Positions 45,623 to 55,368 of a stretch of DNA of 64,000 bases are shown here, in pieces. A program made the position numbers and the translations under genes. This DNA comes from Photobacterium angustum (GTDB taxonomy: Bacteria; Pseudomonadota; Gammaproteobacteria; Enterobacterales; Vibrionaceae): assembly GCF_003026365.1 (NCBI RefSeq), contig NZ_PYOM01000008.1, positions 1-64,000 of the forward strand. The letters are read 5' to 3'. Position 1 is the stretch's first letter; every line of letters begins with the position of its first letter. The notes under the pieces were generated by a model, which was not told where the DNA came from, ran no database searches, and was given only the letters and a program-made list of their open reading frames with translations.

Positions 45623-47110
45623 TTAATGCCCAGTCAGCAGTGCATCAAGAGCGTCGGGTTTATCGTGTATGCAGAATTTATCGACAATGGTACGGGATGC
45701 CGAGTTCATTCCAATGAGGTCGACATGAATCCCTGAACGACGAAACTTGAGAATGACTTTATCTAATGCTGTTACCGAACAAACGTCCCAGAAGTGCGCA
45801 GACGATAAGTCTATCGTTACCGTCTCTATCATTTCTTTAAAATCAAATGACTCGATAAACTTATTGGATGAGGCAAAAAAGACTTGTCCAATAACGGCAT
45901 ACTCTCGGGATTTATTTTTCGTCAGATCACTTTTCTGAACTGTCATATGGCTAATTTGGTGCGCGAAAAACAATGACGCAAGTATTACACCGACTAATAC
46001 GCCTATAGCCAAATTATGGGTTGCGACAACAATGCCGACTGTCGCTAGCATGACAAGGTTAGTCGATAGTGGGTGCTTTTTAAGATCCAATATCGAGCGC
46101 CATGAAAAAGTACCGATTGCGACCATGATCATCACAGCAACTAATGCTGCCATTGGGATCTGTTTTATCCAAGGGCCAAGAAAAACCACCATAAATAATA
46201 AGAATACGCCAGCAGCTAAAGAAGACAGTCTTCCTCGTCCACCTGATTTTATATTAATAATGGATTGCCCAATCATGGCACATCCCGCCATTCCACCAAG
46301 CAGGCCTGTAAAAATATTGGCAATGCCTTGACCTTTACATTCTTGGTTTTTATTACTTGCTGTATCGGTGAGATCATCAATGATAGTTGCGGTCATCATT
46401 GATTCTAATAAACCGACGGCGGCAAGTCCTATCGCGTAAGGGAAAATAATACTCAGGGTTTCAAAATTTAGAGGCACATTTGGCCATAGAAAAATAGGAA
46501 GAGTATCGGGTAAGTTGCCCATATCACCCACAGTTCGTACATCTATTCCGAACATAATGGCGATAGTGGTTAAGGTTATTATACAGACAAGTGGTGATGG
46601 GATTAATTTTCCAATAACTGGGATATAAGGGAATAGATAAATAATACCAAGACCTGCCGCCGTTAATGCGTATACGTGCCATGTCACATTGGTTAATTCG
46701 GGTAATTGTGCCATAAAAATTAAAATGGCTAATGCATTAACGAAGCCTGTAATAACGGCTCGGGAAACAAAACGCATTAATTCCCCCAATTTTAAATAGC
46801 CGGCTAAAAGTTGCAAAATACCGGTTAGCACTGTTGTAGCAAGTAAGTATTCTAGGCCATGATCTTTGACTAAAGTCACCATTAGCAGTGCCATAGCACC
46901 CGTTGCAGCAGAGATCATGCCTGAGCGACTACCTGTAATGGCAATGACAACAGAGATACTAAATGAGGCGTATAGTCCTACTTTGGGATCAACACCAGCA
47001 ATTATAGAAAAGGCAATCGCTTCAGGAATTAATGCTAAAGCAACAACGATCCCTGCAAGTAAGTCACCACGAATATTAGACGTCCAGTCGAGTTTGAAAT
47101 TTTTGAACAT
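45623..47110 (-). CDS. SulP family anion transporter with STAS domain
   Basis: The 495-residue protein has the SulP membrane domain (about 12 hydrophobic segments, residues 15-385) with the signature [25 protein letters not shown] N-terminus and [22 protein letters not shown]-terminal STAS domain follows (about 400-490; [23 protein letters not shown]). SulP proteins move sulphate, bicarbonate or other anions with sodium or protons. The YEC-like variation in this subgroup is often annotated as a sulphate permease or BicA-like; substrate cannot be told from the sequence alone. Transcribed alone with its own terminator. Confidence 0.92.
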   Translation of the reverse strand: MFKNFKLDWTSNIRGDLLAGIVVALALIPEAIAFSIIAGVDPKVGLYASFSISVVIAITGSRSGMISAATGAMALLMVTLVKDHGLEYLLATTVLTGILQLLAGYLKLGELMRFVSRAVITGFVNALAILIFMAQLPELTNVTWHVYALTAAGLGIIYLFPYIPVIGKLIPSPLVCIITLTTIAIMFGIDVRTVGDMGNLPDTLPIFLWPNVPLNFETLSIIFPYAIGLAAVGLLESMMTATIIDDLTDTASNKNQECKGQGIANIFTGLLGGMAGCAMIGQSIINIKSGGRGRLSSLAAGVFLLFMVVFLGPWIKQIPMAALVAVMIMVAIGTFSWRSILDLKKHPLSTNLVMLATVGIVVATHNLAIGVLVGVILASLFFAHQISHMTVQKSDLTKNKSREYAVIGQVFFASSNKFIESFDFKEMIETVTIDLSSAHFWDVCSVTALDKVILKFRRSGIHVDLIGMNSASRTIVDKFCIHDKPDALDALLTGH

Positions 47111-47567
47111 TGAATTCTCAATATTTACACGTCAACACGCACCTGAAAGAGATCAGGTATGAGTTTTATGTTTGTTTGATAAATTTTAGGCGCGAGAAAT
47201 CAGCCCTGAGGGCATAAATTTATAGCGCAAAGAAAAAGCCAAATACCGAAGATAGTATTGTGCTTAAGTTAGCTGTGATAGCTAGAGAGGGGAGAAACTA
47301 AGGCGGCGTAATTAACACGGAGATTAATATCCTCATATTGATAAAAAAAAGCAATATACAGCAATCGATAATAGAATTAAATGCTAATTAAAGACGTTGT
47401 AGTGAATAATATGTAGTATTTAATGTTTCATTATTAGCGGTTGATTTTAGTTATTTACTTTGAGTGATATTTAAATGCTTTACAAATTAAGCACGCCTTT
47501 TAAATATTTATCTCTAACAAGCTACGCTTAAATATGAGGGTTATATTTATTTTAGTGTGGGGTGAAT
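47111..47567. other. Divergent gap between the SulP and channel genes
   Basis: These 457 bp have no ORF or clear hairpin. They are AT-rich near 47340-47480 and must contain two divergent promoters. Confidence 0.45.
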
Positions 47568-48605
47568 ATGGGGCTGTGGTTATACCTACAACGGATCACG
47601 GTAAAATATTTCTCTCAATTAACTGGGCGAAATATTGCAGTTATCACGGGTTTATACATCGCAATAAGTTGGTTGCTACTATTCCTTGTGGGTGAAAAAC
47701 AATTAAGTAGTTCTTTCTCCACTTTCTTTTATTACTTAGTCGTAACAGCTTCTACTGTAGGCTATGGCGATCATTCCCCTGAAACCGCACTAGGTAAATG
47801 GGTGGCTGCGCTATTTATTATTCCGGGTGGTTTAGGGCTATTTGCTATTGTTGTTGGTCGGGTAGCAACCTTGTTCGTGAGCGTTTGGCGACGTGGCATG
47901 TTAGGAAAAAGGAGTCTTCAAATGGAACAGCATATTTTACTGTTAGGGTGGAATGAAAATCGAACGCTTAGTATGTTGCGAATGTTACTACATGAAGAAG
48001 CAGGGCGTCGGACGATTGTGTTATGCACGCGTTCTGAAATCGAAAACCCTATGCCTGATAAGATTGAATTTGTCCGTGTCACTAGCTATACCAATGCCGA
48101 GGAAATGGCGCGTGCTAGTCTAGATAAAGCCAGTTGTATTATTGTTGATGCGCTACATGACGATGTAACCTTAACTGCGGCATTATTTGCGGCAGGTCGT
48201 AATCCAAATGCACATTTACTGGCTTATTTTGATGACGAGGGGCTGAGCGATTTATTAAAGCTTCATTGTCCTAACGCGGAATGTATCCCTTCGGTTGCGA
48301 TTGAAATGCTTGCTAAATCAGCCGTCGATCCCGGATCGAGTTTGCTTCATCAAGAGCTATTGAGTACGGATAAGGGGATGACTCAATATGCGATTGATTA
48401 CCCAACGACGCAACAACCAACAACCTTTGCATTATTGTTTGAGCATTTTAAATATCAGCATGATGCTATTCTTATTGCCTATGAAGATGGTAAGGGTATT
48501 CAAGTTAATCCGCCATTGAACCAACCTATTACGCCTGATACTCGTCTATTTTATATTGCGGATGAACGTGTTGATGATATGACATGGCCAGAGCCTGCAT
48601 CTTGA
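47568..48605 (+). CDS. Two-helix potassium channel with cytosolic NAD-binding-like domain
   Basis: The start is placed at ATG 47568, after GTGGGG; an in-frame GTG is 6 bp upstream. The 345-residue protein has two membrane helices (about 24-42 and 78-98) framing a pore loop with the selectivity filter TVGYGD at 63-68. The cytosolic part starts with a Rossmann-type stretch (HILLLGWNENRT), as in RCK/TrkA-N domains, though the glycine pattern differs from the standard GxGxxG. It includes DALHDDVTLTAALFAAGRNP. Function: probably regulated potassium efflux. Alternative: a close channel-like family with unknown ion. Confidence 0.88.
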   Translation: MGLWLYLQRITVKYFSQLTGRNIAVITGLYIAISWLLLFLVGEKQLSSSFSTFFYYLVVTASTVGYGDHSPETALGKWVAALFIIPGGLGLFAIVVGRVATLFVSVWRRGMLGKRSLQMEQHILLLGWNENRTLSMLRMLLHEEAGRRTIVLCTRSEIENPMPDKIEFVRVTSYTNAEEMARASLDKASCIIVDALHDDVTLTAALFAAGRNPNAHLLAYFDDEGLSDLLKLHCPNAECIPSVAIEMLAKSAVDPGSSLLHQELLSTDKGMTQYAIDYPTTQQPTTFALLFEHFKYQHDAILIAYEDGKGIQVNPPLNQPITPDTRLFYIADERVDDMTWPEPAS

Positions 48606-48783
48606 TGACTCATCGTTGTGCAATGAAGCATTATATTGGTGCTATGGATGATTACGGTAGAATTACAAGATTAAACGAATAGCAACTAAGTTATTGTTAT
48701 ATAATAGTAATATTTTATTTTTTCATATTGGCATACTCACTGCATTAATCTTATTGCACATTCACTATCACGTTAAGCATTGG

Positions 48784-48816
48784 CGCTTATCTCTTTTTGG
48801 GATAAGCGTTTTTTTT
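48784..48816 (+). terminator. Rho-independent terminator
   Basis: CGCTTATC / GATAAGCG is an 8-bp perfect stem with a 9-nt loop followed by eight T. It is 178 bp after the channel gene stop; the long 3' tail could carry a processed RNA, or TATAAT at about 48696 could drive a short separate transcript. Confidence 0.88.
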
Positions 48817-48852
48817 ATTTCAGTGACAGTGCGATATTGTTAAGGGGAAGGG

Positions 48853-49158
48853 ATGATTAGCCAAGGAATTAAATCAACATGTCCATATTGTGGTGTTGGC
48901 TATAGCGTTGTAACAAAGCCGTCTGAGATTATTGGTGATGTATTTCATCCAACAAATCGTGGTGCACTGAGTGTAAAAGCTTATGTCATGAGTCGCGGTA
49001 TTGTTGGCGATCAAGATGGTGTGCTATGTGTCGCCTCAGCATTATTGAAACAACATTATGATCTGGCTACAGGAAAGTACTTAGAAGTGCCTGAGCATAC
49101 CCTTGGTACATGGAAAACACGTTGGAACGATAACGAATTATGGCTTTATATAGATTAG
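48853..49158 (+). pseudogene. In-frame NasA-NirD fusion remnant
   Basis: The 101-codon ORF combines two unrelated nitrate-assimilation proteins. Residues 1 to about 42 look like the N-terminus of the assimilatory nitrate reductase NasA (STCPYCGVGYSVVTKPSE, then GDVFHPTNRGALSVKA). Two of the four [4Fe-4S] cysteines are lost: Tyr17 and Ser40 stand where Cys is expected, while C10 and C13 remain. Residues about 43-101 look like the C-terminal half of the NAD(P)H nitrite reductase small subunit NirD (VMSRGIVGDQDGVLCVAS, LLKQHYDLATGKYLEVPEH). A deletion between nasA and nirD that removed nirB would give this. It keeps an ATG with AAGGGGAAGGG upstream, so it may still be translated, but no activity is expected. 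Confidence 0.75.
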
Positions 49159-49420
49159 TGATTAATATGAAGTTGAGAGGTGTAATTCTATTAAGAAAAC
49201 GTTGAAAATAGCGTTCTAGCACTAATAAAAACAAAGCAGGCTCAAGGCCGGCTTTTTTGTTGATGGCTCTAAGTTAATTATTCGCATGTTGTTATAGGTA
49301 ATGACTAAAGGTGTGATGAATAAATAACTTTTAAAATGACTTTGATGTTCTAATATCATATTGAATACAAAGTGATTTTATACGCATATACATTTATGTG
49401 TATTGAGAAGGAATGCATAA

Positions 49421-50374
49421 ATGCGACTAATAATAAAATTATATACCTTATTATTTCTCTCAGCGTTAACGATGGGCTGTACCCAGCAAGAAAGTAAGTT
49501 GGCATTAGGAACATTGGAAAGAGATCAAATCAAATTAACGGCAACCGCCAATGAAATCATTACCTCGTTACCGATTAAAGAAGGAAGTGACGTTAAAAAA
49601 GGCGATGTGCTGGTTACCTTACGATCTTTACAGCAGCAAAGTCGATTAGATAAAGCACGTGCATCGCAACAACAAGCCGAATTTTATTTAAAGCGTTTAA
49701 CCAATGGTGCAAGACCAGAAGATATTGCTGAAGCCCAAGCTTTAGTTGTCCAAAATCAAGCGAATCTAGAAGAAAAACAAGATGAATACGTACGATTTCA
49801 AAAACTCTATCAAAAACGAGTTGTTTCGGCAGCAGATCGAGATCGTGTATTGGCACAAAGAGATATCGCTCAAGCCGAGTTGACAGTTGCTAAGAATAAA
49901 CTCAAAAAATTACTTAATGGCGAGCGTTTAGAGGACATTAAACAAGCGCAAGCGGCACTGTTAGCGGCAAAATCTGAAGTGCAATTACAGCAAGAATTAT
50001 TAAACGACTATACGATTAAAGCAACGCGAGATGGTTTACTTGAAAGTTTGCCATTTCATGTGGGAGACCGAGTAGCTTCAAACAACACGGTTGCAATTTT
50101 AACCGCGCATACTGTCCCTTACGCACGTGTTTATGTGCCTGAACCTTATCGAGTTAAATTGAAAGCTGGTGATATTCTTAAGGTACATATTGATGGACTT
50201 GAAAAGAGTTATCAGGGAACACTACGCTGGATTGCTACCCAACCTTCATTTACACCTTATTATGCGTTAAGCGGTGATGATCGCTCTCGTTTAGTTTATC
50301 TCGCAGAAATCGATCTACCGCCAGATGGTAAAGATTTACCAGCCGGTATTCCTGTACAAGTGGAGATGCCGTAA
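49421..50374 (+). CDS. HlyD-type periplasmic adaptor lipoprotein of an ABC exporter
   Basis: The 317-residue protein has a lipoprotein signal (lipobox TMGC, Cys20), a lipoyl half-motif (about 45-67), a long helical hairpin (about 70-185, Gln/Ala-rich with LTNGARPEDIAEAQA and LLNGERLEDIKQAQAA in two similar halves), the second lipoyl half and a beta-barrel domain. Such adaptors link an inner-membrane transporter to an outer-membrane channel such as TolC. It overlaps the ATPase gene by one base, so the three genes form an operon for efflux. It resembles the YbhG family. Confidence 0.93.
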   Translation: MRLIIKLYTLLFLSALTMGCTQQESKLALGTLERDQIKLTATANEIITSLPIKEGSDVKKGDVLVTLRSLQQQSRLDKARASQQQAEFYLKRLTNGARPEDIAEAQALVVQNQANLEEKQDEYVRFQKLYQKRVVSAADRDRVLAQRDIAQAELTVAKNKLKKLLNGERLEDIKQAQAALLAAKSEVQLQQELLNDYTIKATRDGLLESLPFHVGDRVASNNTVAILTAHTVPYARVYVPEPYRVKLKAGDILKVHIDGLEKSYQGTLRWIATQPSFTPYYALSGDDRSRLVYLAEIDLPPDGKDLPAGIPVQVEMP

Positions 50375-51300
50375 TGAGTGATAATGCGATTGTTACTCAA
50401 GATCTTACTCGTAAGTTTGGTGATTTTGTTGCGGTTGATAATTTAAATCTGAAAGTGCCAAAAGGTGCTATTTATGGGTTTCTTGGCCCGAATGGCTGTG
50501 GAAAATCCACAACATTAAGAATGCTAACAGGCTTGTTAACCCCGAGCCAAGGCAAGGTAGATGTATTGGGGTTATCTATTCCTCAACAAGCCGAACAACT
50601 CCGTCTTCGTATGGGCTATATGACCCAGAAATTTTCTCTTTTCCAAGATCTTACCATCTATGAAAATCTAGAATTTATGGGGCAAATGTTTGGGCTATCG
50701 AATAAGCAGTTAATACCAAGAATTCATGAACAGCTTGCTGTGTATGGCTTAGATCAAAGAGCCAAACAACGAGCTGGAAGTTTAAGTGGTGGTCAAAAGC
50801 AACGTTTAGCCTTAGCTGCGGCCACAGTGCATAATCCTGATCTTTTGTTGCTTGATGAGCCTACTTCTGCCGTTGATCCAGAAAATCGTCGTGATTTTTG
50901 GGAGCAGTTGTTCGATCTTTCAGATAAAGGAACAACTATCCTTGTCACTACACATTATATGGATGAAGCCGAACGTTGCCACGGTCTTGCGATTATGGAA
51001 GCGGGAATTGTGCGTGCAGATGGGTCTCCACAGCAACTTATGGAGAATATGGCTGTTAATGTTGTTGAAGTAGAAGCTGAGCATTTAAGGCAGCTGAAAC
51101 CGATTATTGTGCGACTTCCTGAAGTGCGCTCTGCAGCACAGCTTGGTATACGTTTAAGAGTATTAATAGCCAAACAAATTAATAATCCTATCGAATGGCT
51201 AAAAGTTCAAATTCCTCAATTGCAAGCAGCAACAATGACGATTACACGCCCCAGTCTTGAAGATGTTTTTGTAACCAATACTGGAAAAGGTCGGCAGTAA
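50374..51300 (+). CDS. ABC transporter ATPase
   Basis: The 308-residue protein has a full nucleotide-binding domain: Walker A GPNGCGKST at 38-46, signature LSGGQKQR near 137, Walker B LLLLDEPTSAVDP near 160 and a switch His in VTTHYMDEAE. The C-terminal ~80 residues are a small regulatory extension typical of ABC-2 type (YbhF/CcmA/DrrA-like) ATPases. It powers export together with the permease that follows with a one-base overlap. Unlike E. coli YbhF, it has a single ATPase unit. Confidence 0.96.
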   Translation: MSDNAIVTQDLTRKFGDFVAVDNLNLKVPKGAIYGFLGPNGCGKSTTLRMLTGLLTPSQGKVDVLGLSIPQQAEQLRLRMGYMTQKFSLFQDLTIYENLEFMGQMFGLSNKQLIPRIHEQLAVYGLDQRAKQRAGSLSGGQKQRLALAAATVHNPDLLLLDEPTSAVDPENRRDFWEQLFDLSDKGTTILVTTHYMDEAERCHGLAIMEAGIVRADGSPQQLMENMAVNVVEVEAEHLRQLKPIIVRLPEVRSAAQLGIRLRVLIAKQINNPIEWLKVQIPQLQAATMTITRPSLEDVFVTNTGKGRQ

Positions 51301-52406
51301 TGAATCAAGCGAAATTAAGTTTACTGCGTATCAAAGCGCTAATAATAAAAGAATTACGTCAATTAAGTCGTGATCGTATCACCTTTGCCATGATTGTTAT
51401 GATCCCATTGGTTCAATTATTACTGTTTGGTTATGCGATAAATACGGATGTACGTAATATACCTGTAGCCGTTGTTGATCAAAGTAACTCAACAACAGGT
51501 AGGATGATGGTGGAGGCAATAAAAGCAACGCAAGCTGTTGATGTAATTCATAGTTATGCTACTCCTCAGCAGGGTGAAAAAGCGATTATTGATGGTAAAG
51601 TTAAAGCAGTACTTGTGCTTCCAAATGATCTTGAACGTCGAATTATCCAGCATCAGGTATTAGGGCAGTGGCTTGTTGATGGTTCAGATACTGTTATTAG
51701 CTCGACCATCATGCAGTTAAAAAACATGCCATTTAAAGATGTATTACCACAGAGAGCGATCGCAACTAGCAGTTTTGAAATAGCCTTATTTTTTAACCCT
51801 GAGCGAAAGTCTGCCATTAATATTATCCCGGGTCTACTGGGGGTAATATTAACAATGACGATGGTGCTATTTACTTCTGTTGCAATAGTAAGGGAAAGGG
51901 AACAAGGAAATTTAGAGTTACTGATCACGACGCCTATGTATCCCTCTGAGCTTATGTTCGCCAAGATCATTCCCTATATTTTTATCGGCTTAATTCAATC
52001 ATTCATTATATTAAGTTTGGGGAATTTGGTGTTTGATGTGCCGATTAATGGTGCTATCACGCAGATATTTTTAGCAACGCTACTGTTTATTCTTGCCAGT
52101 CTTACGCTTGGGTTAGTGATATCGACAAAAGCAAAGACTCAATTACAATCAATGCAGATGACAATCTTTATTATTTTACCTTCTATTTTATTATCAGGCT
52201 TTATGTTTCCTTATGAAGGAATGCCCTTGTTTGCACAGTGGTTAGCTGAGATATTACCGACGACGCATTTTATTCGTATCATTCGCGGAATTGTACTTAG
52301 AGGTGCAGATATGATGGAGTTATGGCGTGATACGCTGTGGCTTATTGGTTTTACGATATTCGGTATGCTCATTGCTATAATGAGGTTTAAGAAAAATTTA
52401 GATTAG
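51300..52406 (+). CDS. ABC-2 type permease
   Basis: The 368-residue protein has one N-terminal membrane helix (about 28-48, ITFAMIVMIPLVQLLLFGYA), a periplasmic domain (about 50-165) and five C-terminal helices (about 175-360), the ABC2_membrane_3 layout of YbhS/YbhR. The ERE-type loop VREREQGNLELLITTPMYPSE contacts the ATPase. E. coli uses two different permeases; here only one is present, so a homodimer is likely. Substrate unknown (drugs or toxic small molecules for the family). Confidence 0.94.
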   Translation: MNQAKLSLLRIKALIIKELRQLSRDRITFAMIVMIPLVQLLLFGYAINTDVRNIPVAVVDQSNSTTGRMMVEAIKATQAVDVIHSYATPQQGEKAIIDGKVKAVLVLPNDLERRIIQHQVLGQWLVDGSDTVISSTIMQLKNMPFKDVLPQRAIATSSFEIALFFNPERKSAINIIPGLLGVILTMTMVLFTSVAIVREREQGNLELLITTPMYPSELMFAKIIPYIFIGLIQSFIILSLGNLVFDVPINGAITQIFLATLLFILASLTLGLVISTKAKTQLQSMQMTIFIILPSILLSGFMFPYEGMPLFAQWLAEILPTTHFIRIIRGIVLRGADMMELWRDTLWLIGFTIFGMLIAIMRFKKNLD

Positions 52407-52420
52407 TGTTTTAGATATAT

Positions 52421-52468
52421 AAAGGTCGATATAACAATTTGCTAAACGCTGTGTTTTTAACGACCTTT
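52421..52468 (+). terminator. Possible terminator of the ABC operon
   Basis: AAAGGTCG (52421-52428) pairs perfectly with CGACCTTT (52461-52468), enclosing 32 nt, and is followed by TTACTATT. The long loop makes it weaker than a classical terminator; it may also serve the converging gene. Confidence 0.5.
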
Positions 52469-52485
52469 TACTATTGAATAGTATT

Positions 52486-52740
52486 CTACTTATTAAGTTG
52501 TGCTTTTGCTTCTTCAACTTTAGAGAAGTCTAAGCCTAACTCTTCCACTGCTTCTTTGATTAACGCTGGGTTCTGCATTACCTGCGCCATCAACTGTTGC
52601 AGCTTATCTTGTGGCAAGCCGAGCTGACTAATTGTTGTCATTGCTGCAAGAGGGTTTTGTGTCAACGTTTGAAAAATCTCATTAATTTGGGAGTCGCTGA
52701 TATTGTTCTCTTTCAACAGGGCAATAATTGGGTTCATCAC
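52486..52740 (-). CDS. DUF2999-like small helical protein
   Basis: The 84-residue protein is all-helical and acidic (ALLKENNISDSQINEIFQTL, ISQLGLPQDKLQQLMAQV, EAVEELGLDFSKVEEAKAQL). The pattern fits DUF2999, found in Vibrionaceae and relatives, with no known role. It starts with two ATGs. Cytosolic; no partner gene. Confidence 0.72.
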   Translation of the reverse strand: MMNPIIALLKENNISDSQINEIFQTLTQNPLAAMTTISQLGLPQDKLQQLMAQVMQNPALIKEAVEELGLDFSKVEEAKAQLNK

Positions 52741-52979
52741 ATGACCTTTAACGGCTAAATAAAATAGACAAATAGTTTAACACTAGCTTTTCGTTCTGAG
52801 TACTGAGAAATGACGTTTACTCGAAGTTAAGAACTATTGCTAATTACCCATAAAGAATAAGAGATTAAATTTGTTACTTACATATCTATGGGTTATAACT
52901 TTTACATAACCTTTACATACGAATTATCAAATAGTTATATGATAGCGTAAAATTGCTCTGATGCTTATACATAGGACTA

Positions 52980-53399
52980 ATGATGTTTGTACCGAAAATA
53001 GCTATTCGACACTGTGTTTTATTATTTGTTTGTTTATTAACAGTTGGAGGATGTGCAAACTCAGGCAATACGGAATTAACAAAAAGATCTGTTTTGAGTC
53101 ATAAGCACCATACTGAATATGGTAAAGCATCGTATTACGCCAATAAATATCAAGGGCGTAAGACAGCAAGCGGGCAGCGTTTTGATCAAAATAAACCAAC
53201 AGCAGCGCATCGAACATTACCTTTTGGTACCAAAGTTAAAGTAACTAACTTAGCAAATAGTAAAAGTGTTGTTGTGACAGTGAATGATCGAGGCCCATTC
53301 ACCAAAGGGCGAGTAATAGATTTATCCCGTTCAGCCTTTAGTGCGATCGGAAATACAGCGTCAGGTGTACTTAAGGTAAAAGTTGAGACGTTAAATTAG
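52980..53399 (+). CDS. RlpA-like septal ring lipoprotein
   Basis: The 139-residue protein has a lipoprotein signal (lipobox VGGC, Cys25) and a double-psi beta-barrel domain typical of RlpA: GKASYYANKYQGRKTASGQRFD, THRTLPFGTKV-type segment and VNDRGPFTKGRVIDLSRSAF. RlpA is a lytic transglycosylase acting on denuded glycan at the septum. This version lacks the SPOR domain of full RlpA, so it may localise differently. An ATG pair follows GGACTA. Confidence 0.9.
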   Translation: MMFVPKIAIRHCVLLFVCLLTVGGCANSGNTELTKRSVLSHKHHTEYGKASYYANKYQGRKTASGQRFDQNKPTAAHRTLPFGTKVKVTNLANSKSVVVTVNDRGPFTKGRVIDLSRSAFSAIGNTASGVLKVKVETLN

Positions 53400-53443
53400 C
53401 CTGTATTAGTTTATCACCATGACGATGATTGAAAGGATATTAG

Positions 53444-54202
53444 ATGATTTTAGAAACACTTCACCAGTCGGTACAAACCGTTTTTACTAATAAAGTACGG
53501 TTAGTAAAGGCATTACTCATTCCATTTATAGTGACGTATTTATTACGTTCATTAAAAGTATCAATAGCAGGTAGTGAGATATATGAGGAGATTATTGTAT
53601 TTGTCTTAAATATAGCAATTTTCCTTGTTTCTTCGATTATCTGTCTACGAACTCAGCAAATACTAGACAGCCATGGTACAGACGATACGCGCTTTTCTAC
53701 CTGGAAAGGTATCAGCTTTGATGCCCAGCAGCGTCACTATACGACTTATTTGTTCCTACTATTTGGATTGTTAAATGCTATCTGGGCTGTTTTTCAAATC
53801 GATTATGACTGGGTAAATAACGGCGTACTGTATTGTATATTGTTACTATTAGGCTGTGCAGGTTGGGTGATTTTTTCTCGTCTATCTTTTGTTTTACCAG
53901 CTATTGCTGCGGGGAAAAAAGCGTCTTTTAAAGATGCACTAGAGCTGACTAAGCATAAAAGATTATATGCCTTTGTGATTGCTGGGCTGCTACCTGTTGC
54001 GTTTTATATGTTGTTTATCGGTTTACCTATTTTCTTATTATTTGCTAACCCTAACTTTGCGATGAGCCTTAAATTTATTTATGTGTTTATCTGGGGCGTT
54101 ATTGTTATTGCAATTCCATTTATTATTGCAGCAATTGAAGCTACAGCTTATCGTGCTTTAATGGATAATTCAGAAGCAACCGAAATTTCTAGCGTAGAAT
54201 AA
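53444..54202 (+). CDS. Polytopic membrane protein of unknown function
   Basis: The 252-residue protein has about six hydrophobic segments (for example LIPFIVTYLL, VLNIAIFLVSSIICL, YLFLLFGLLNAIWAV, VLYCILLLLGCAGWVIF, LLPVAFYMLFIGLPIFLLF and IFIWGVIVIAIPFIIAA). It resembles uncharacterised inner-membrane proteins with a glycerophosphoryl-diester-phosphodiesterase-type membrane domain, but this is only a resemblance. GAAAGGATA precedes the ATG. It ends at a strong bidirectional terminator. Confidence 0.75.
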   Translation: MILETLHQSVQTVFTNKVRLVKALLIPFIVTYLLRSLKVSIAGSEIYEEIIVFVLNIAIFLVSSIICLRTQQILDSHGTDDTRFSTWKGISFDAQQRHYTTYLFLLFGLLNAIWAVFQIDYDWVNNGVLYCILLLLGCAGWVIFSRLSFVLPAIAAGKKASFKDALELTKHKRLYAFVIAGLLPVAFYMLFIGLPIFLLFANPNFAMSLKFIYVFIWGVIVIAIPFIIAAIEATAYRALMDNSEATEISSVE

Positions 54203-54222
54203 ATGCGAATTTTAGAGAGATA

Positions 54223-54250
54223 AAAAAAGAGCGCTGATGCGCTCTTTTTT
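54223..54250. terminator. Bidirectional terminator
   Basis: AAAAAAGAGCGC / GCGCTCTTTTTT is a 12-bp perfect stem with a TGAT loop; T runs occur on both strands. It separates two converging genes. Confidence 0.95.
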
Positions 54251-54264
54251 GTTTTTGTAATCGA

Positions 54265-55023
54265 TTATAGGTCGTCGTCGAAGTCACCAAAGCCACTGTC
54301 GTCGCCACCACCAAAACTATTGTTAGCGAATAAGTCATCGTCACCAAAGCCGCTGTCATCACCGCCAAAACCTGAGTCGCCAAATCCTTGGTTATCATCA
54401 AAGCCTGAGTTACCAAATCCACCGGTGTAATCAGAGCTAAAGTTATTAGCTGTGTCGTCTAGGAAGCTGCTACCGCCTTGGTCGTCGAACGCAGGGTTTG
54501 CAACATCCGCTTCTGGTACAGCCTGATCTGCAGATGCTGTATCAGGCGCCGCATCTTGGGTTGTATCAGTTGCATCTGCTGCTGGCGCTGGATCAGCCGC
54601 TGCTGTATCTGCTGGCTGATCGTGATCAAATAACATGTTACTAATTACGCTACCTGCAACCATACCTGCAGCAACACCAGCCGCTGTTTGCATAAACCCA
54701 CCAAATGCACTTGGTTGGCGAACAGGTGTTTGTGGTGGCTGAGGAGCAGGACGAGAGCCACCAAACATACGACTTAATGAGCCACGGTTTGATTCTTCTT
54801 TATAGTACTCAGCATTCTTTTCTAAATAGTCGTTCTTCTCTTTTAGCTGTTTTAATGCCATTTCTTGTACTAGAACAGCTTGAGTAAGTTTGTAAATAGC
54901 ATCGGGTTGAGATGCTATTTCATCGGCAATGAATTTTTCAGCATCTGCATCTTTTTTGCTTTCTGGGCTTTGTTTGAGCTTAGTAGCAACACTTTGAATA
55001 AGATCTTTTTCTTGTGGAGTCAT
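54265..55023 (-). CDS. DUF2076-type protein with acidic Gly/Phe-rich tail
   Basis: The 252-residue protein has an N-terminal helical domain (about 1-80; MTPQEKDLIQSVATKL and YKLTQAVLVQEMALKQL) typical of DUF2076, a Pro-rich linker, a hydrophobic stretch (AAGVAAGMVAGSVIS, about 112-128) and a long acidic Ala/Asp tail. The last ~60 residues repeat a short unit (NSGFDD, GFGDSGFGG, DSGFGDDD), probably disordered. The family function is unknown. The 345 bp upstream (55024-55368) hold no other gene. Confidence 0.82.
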   Translation of the reverse strand: MTPQEKDLIQSVATKLKQSPESKKDADAEKFIADEIASQPDAIYKLTQAVLVQEMALKQLKEKNDYLEKNAEYYKEESNRGSLSRMFGGSRPAPQPPQTPVRQPSAFGGFMQTAAGVAAGMVAGSVISNMLFDHDQPADTAAADPAPAADATDTTQDAAPDTASADQAVPEADVANPAFDDQGGSSFLDDTANNFSSDYTGGFGNSGFDDNQGFGDSGFGGDDSGFGDDDLFANNSFGGGDDSGFGDFDDDL

Positions 55024-55368
55024 GGTTTTTACCTTCTCAATACCCTATGTGCAGGGATAGCTTAGTTGCATAGTTGATTCTGAAATAAAAAGAATCAACT
55101 TGGCTTTATAGGTTAGTTCGTTACAGCATTATTCACATTATTAACTTGAACAGTAGCTGAATATACTAATACAAGCCTTAAATCTAAATAAAATGCCCAG
55201 ATAATGTATTACGAAAGTTGTAACACATCTACTCTTCGCCACAATAATTAGGGACGATTATTGTTACTATCTGTAAATGAGGGCTGCAATGTGAAATATC
55301 AATCCAGTAATAGGTTAAAACAGCATAAAATCAAAACTATGCTGTTAGTATGACGTGTATGTCTGTTA
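55024..55368. other. Non-coding gap upstream of the DUF2076 gene
   Basis: I see no ORF or strong hairpin. It contains the DUF2076 promoter and the 3' end of the HAD gene transcript. Confidence 0.4.

Noticed and set aside
46032..46331. Plus-strand ORF inside the SulP gene
   Set aside because: Antisense shadow of a conserved transporter reading frame.
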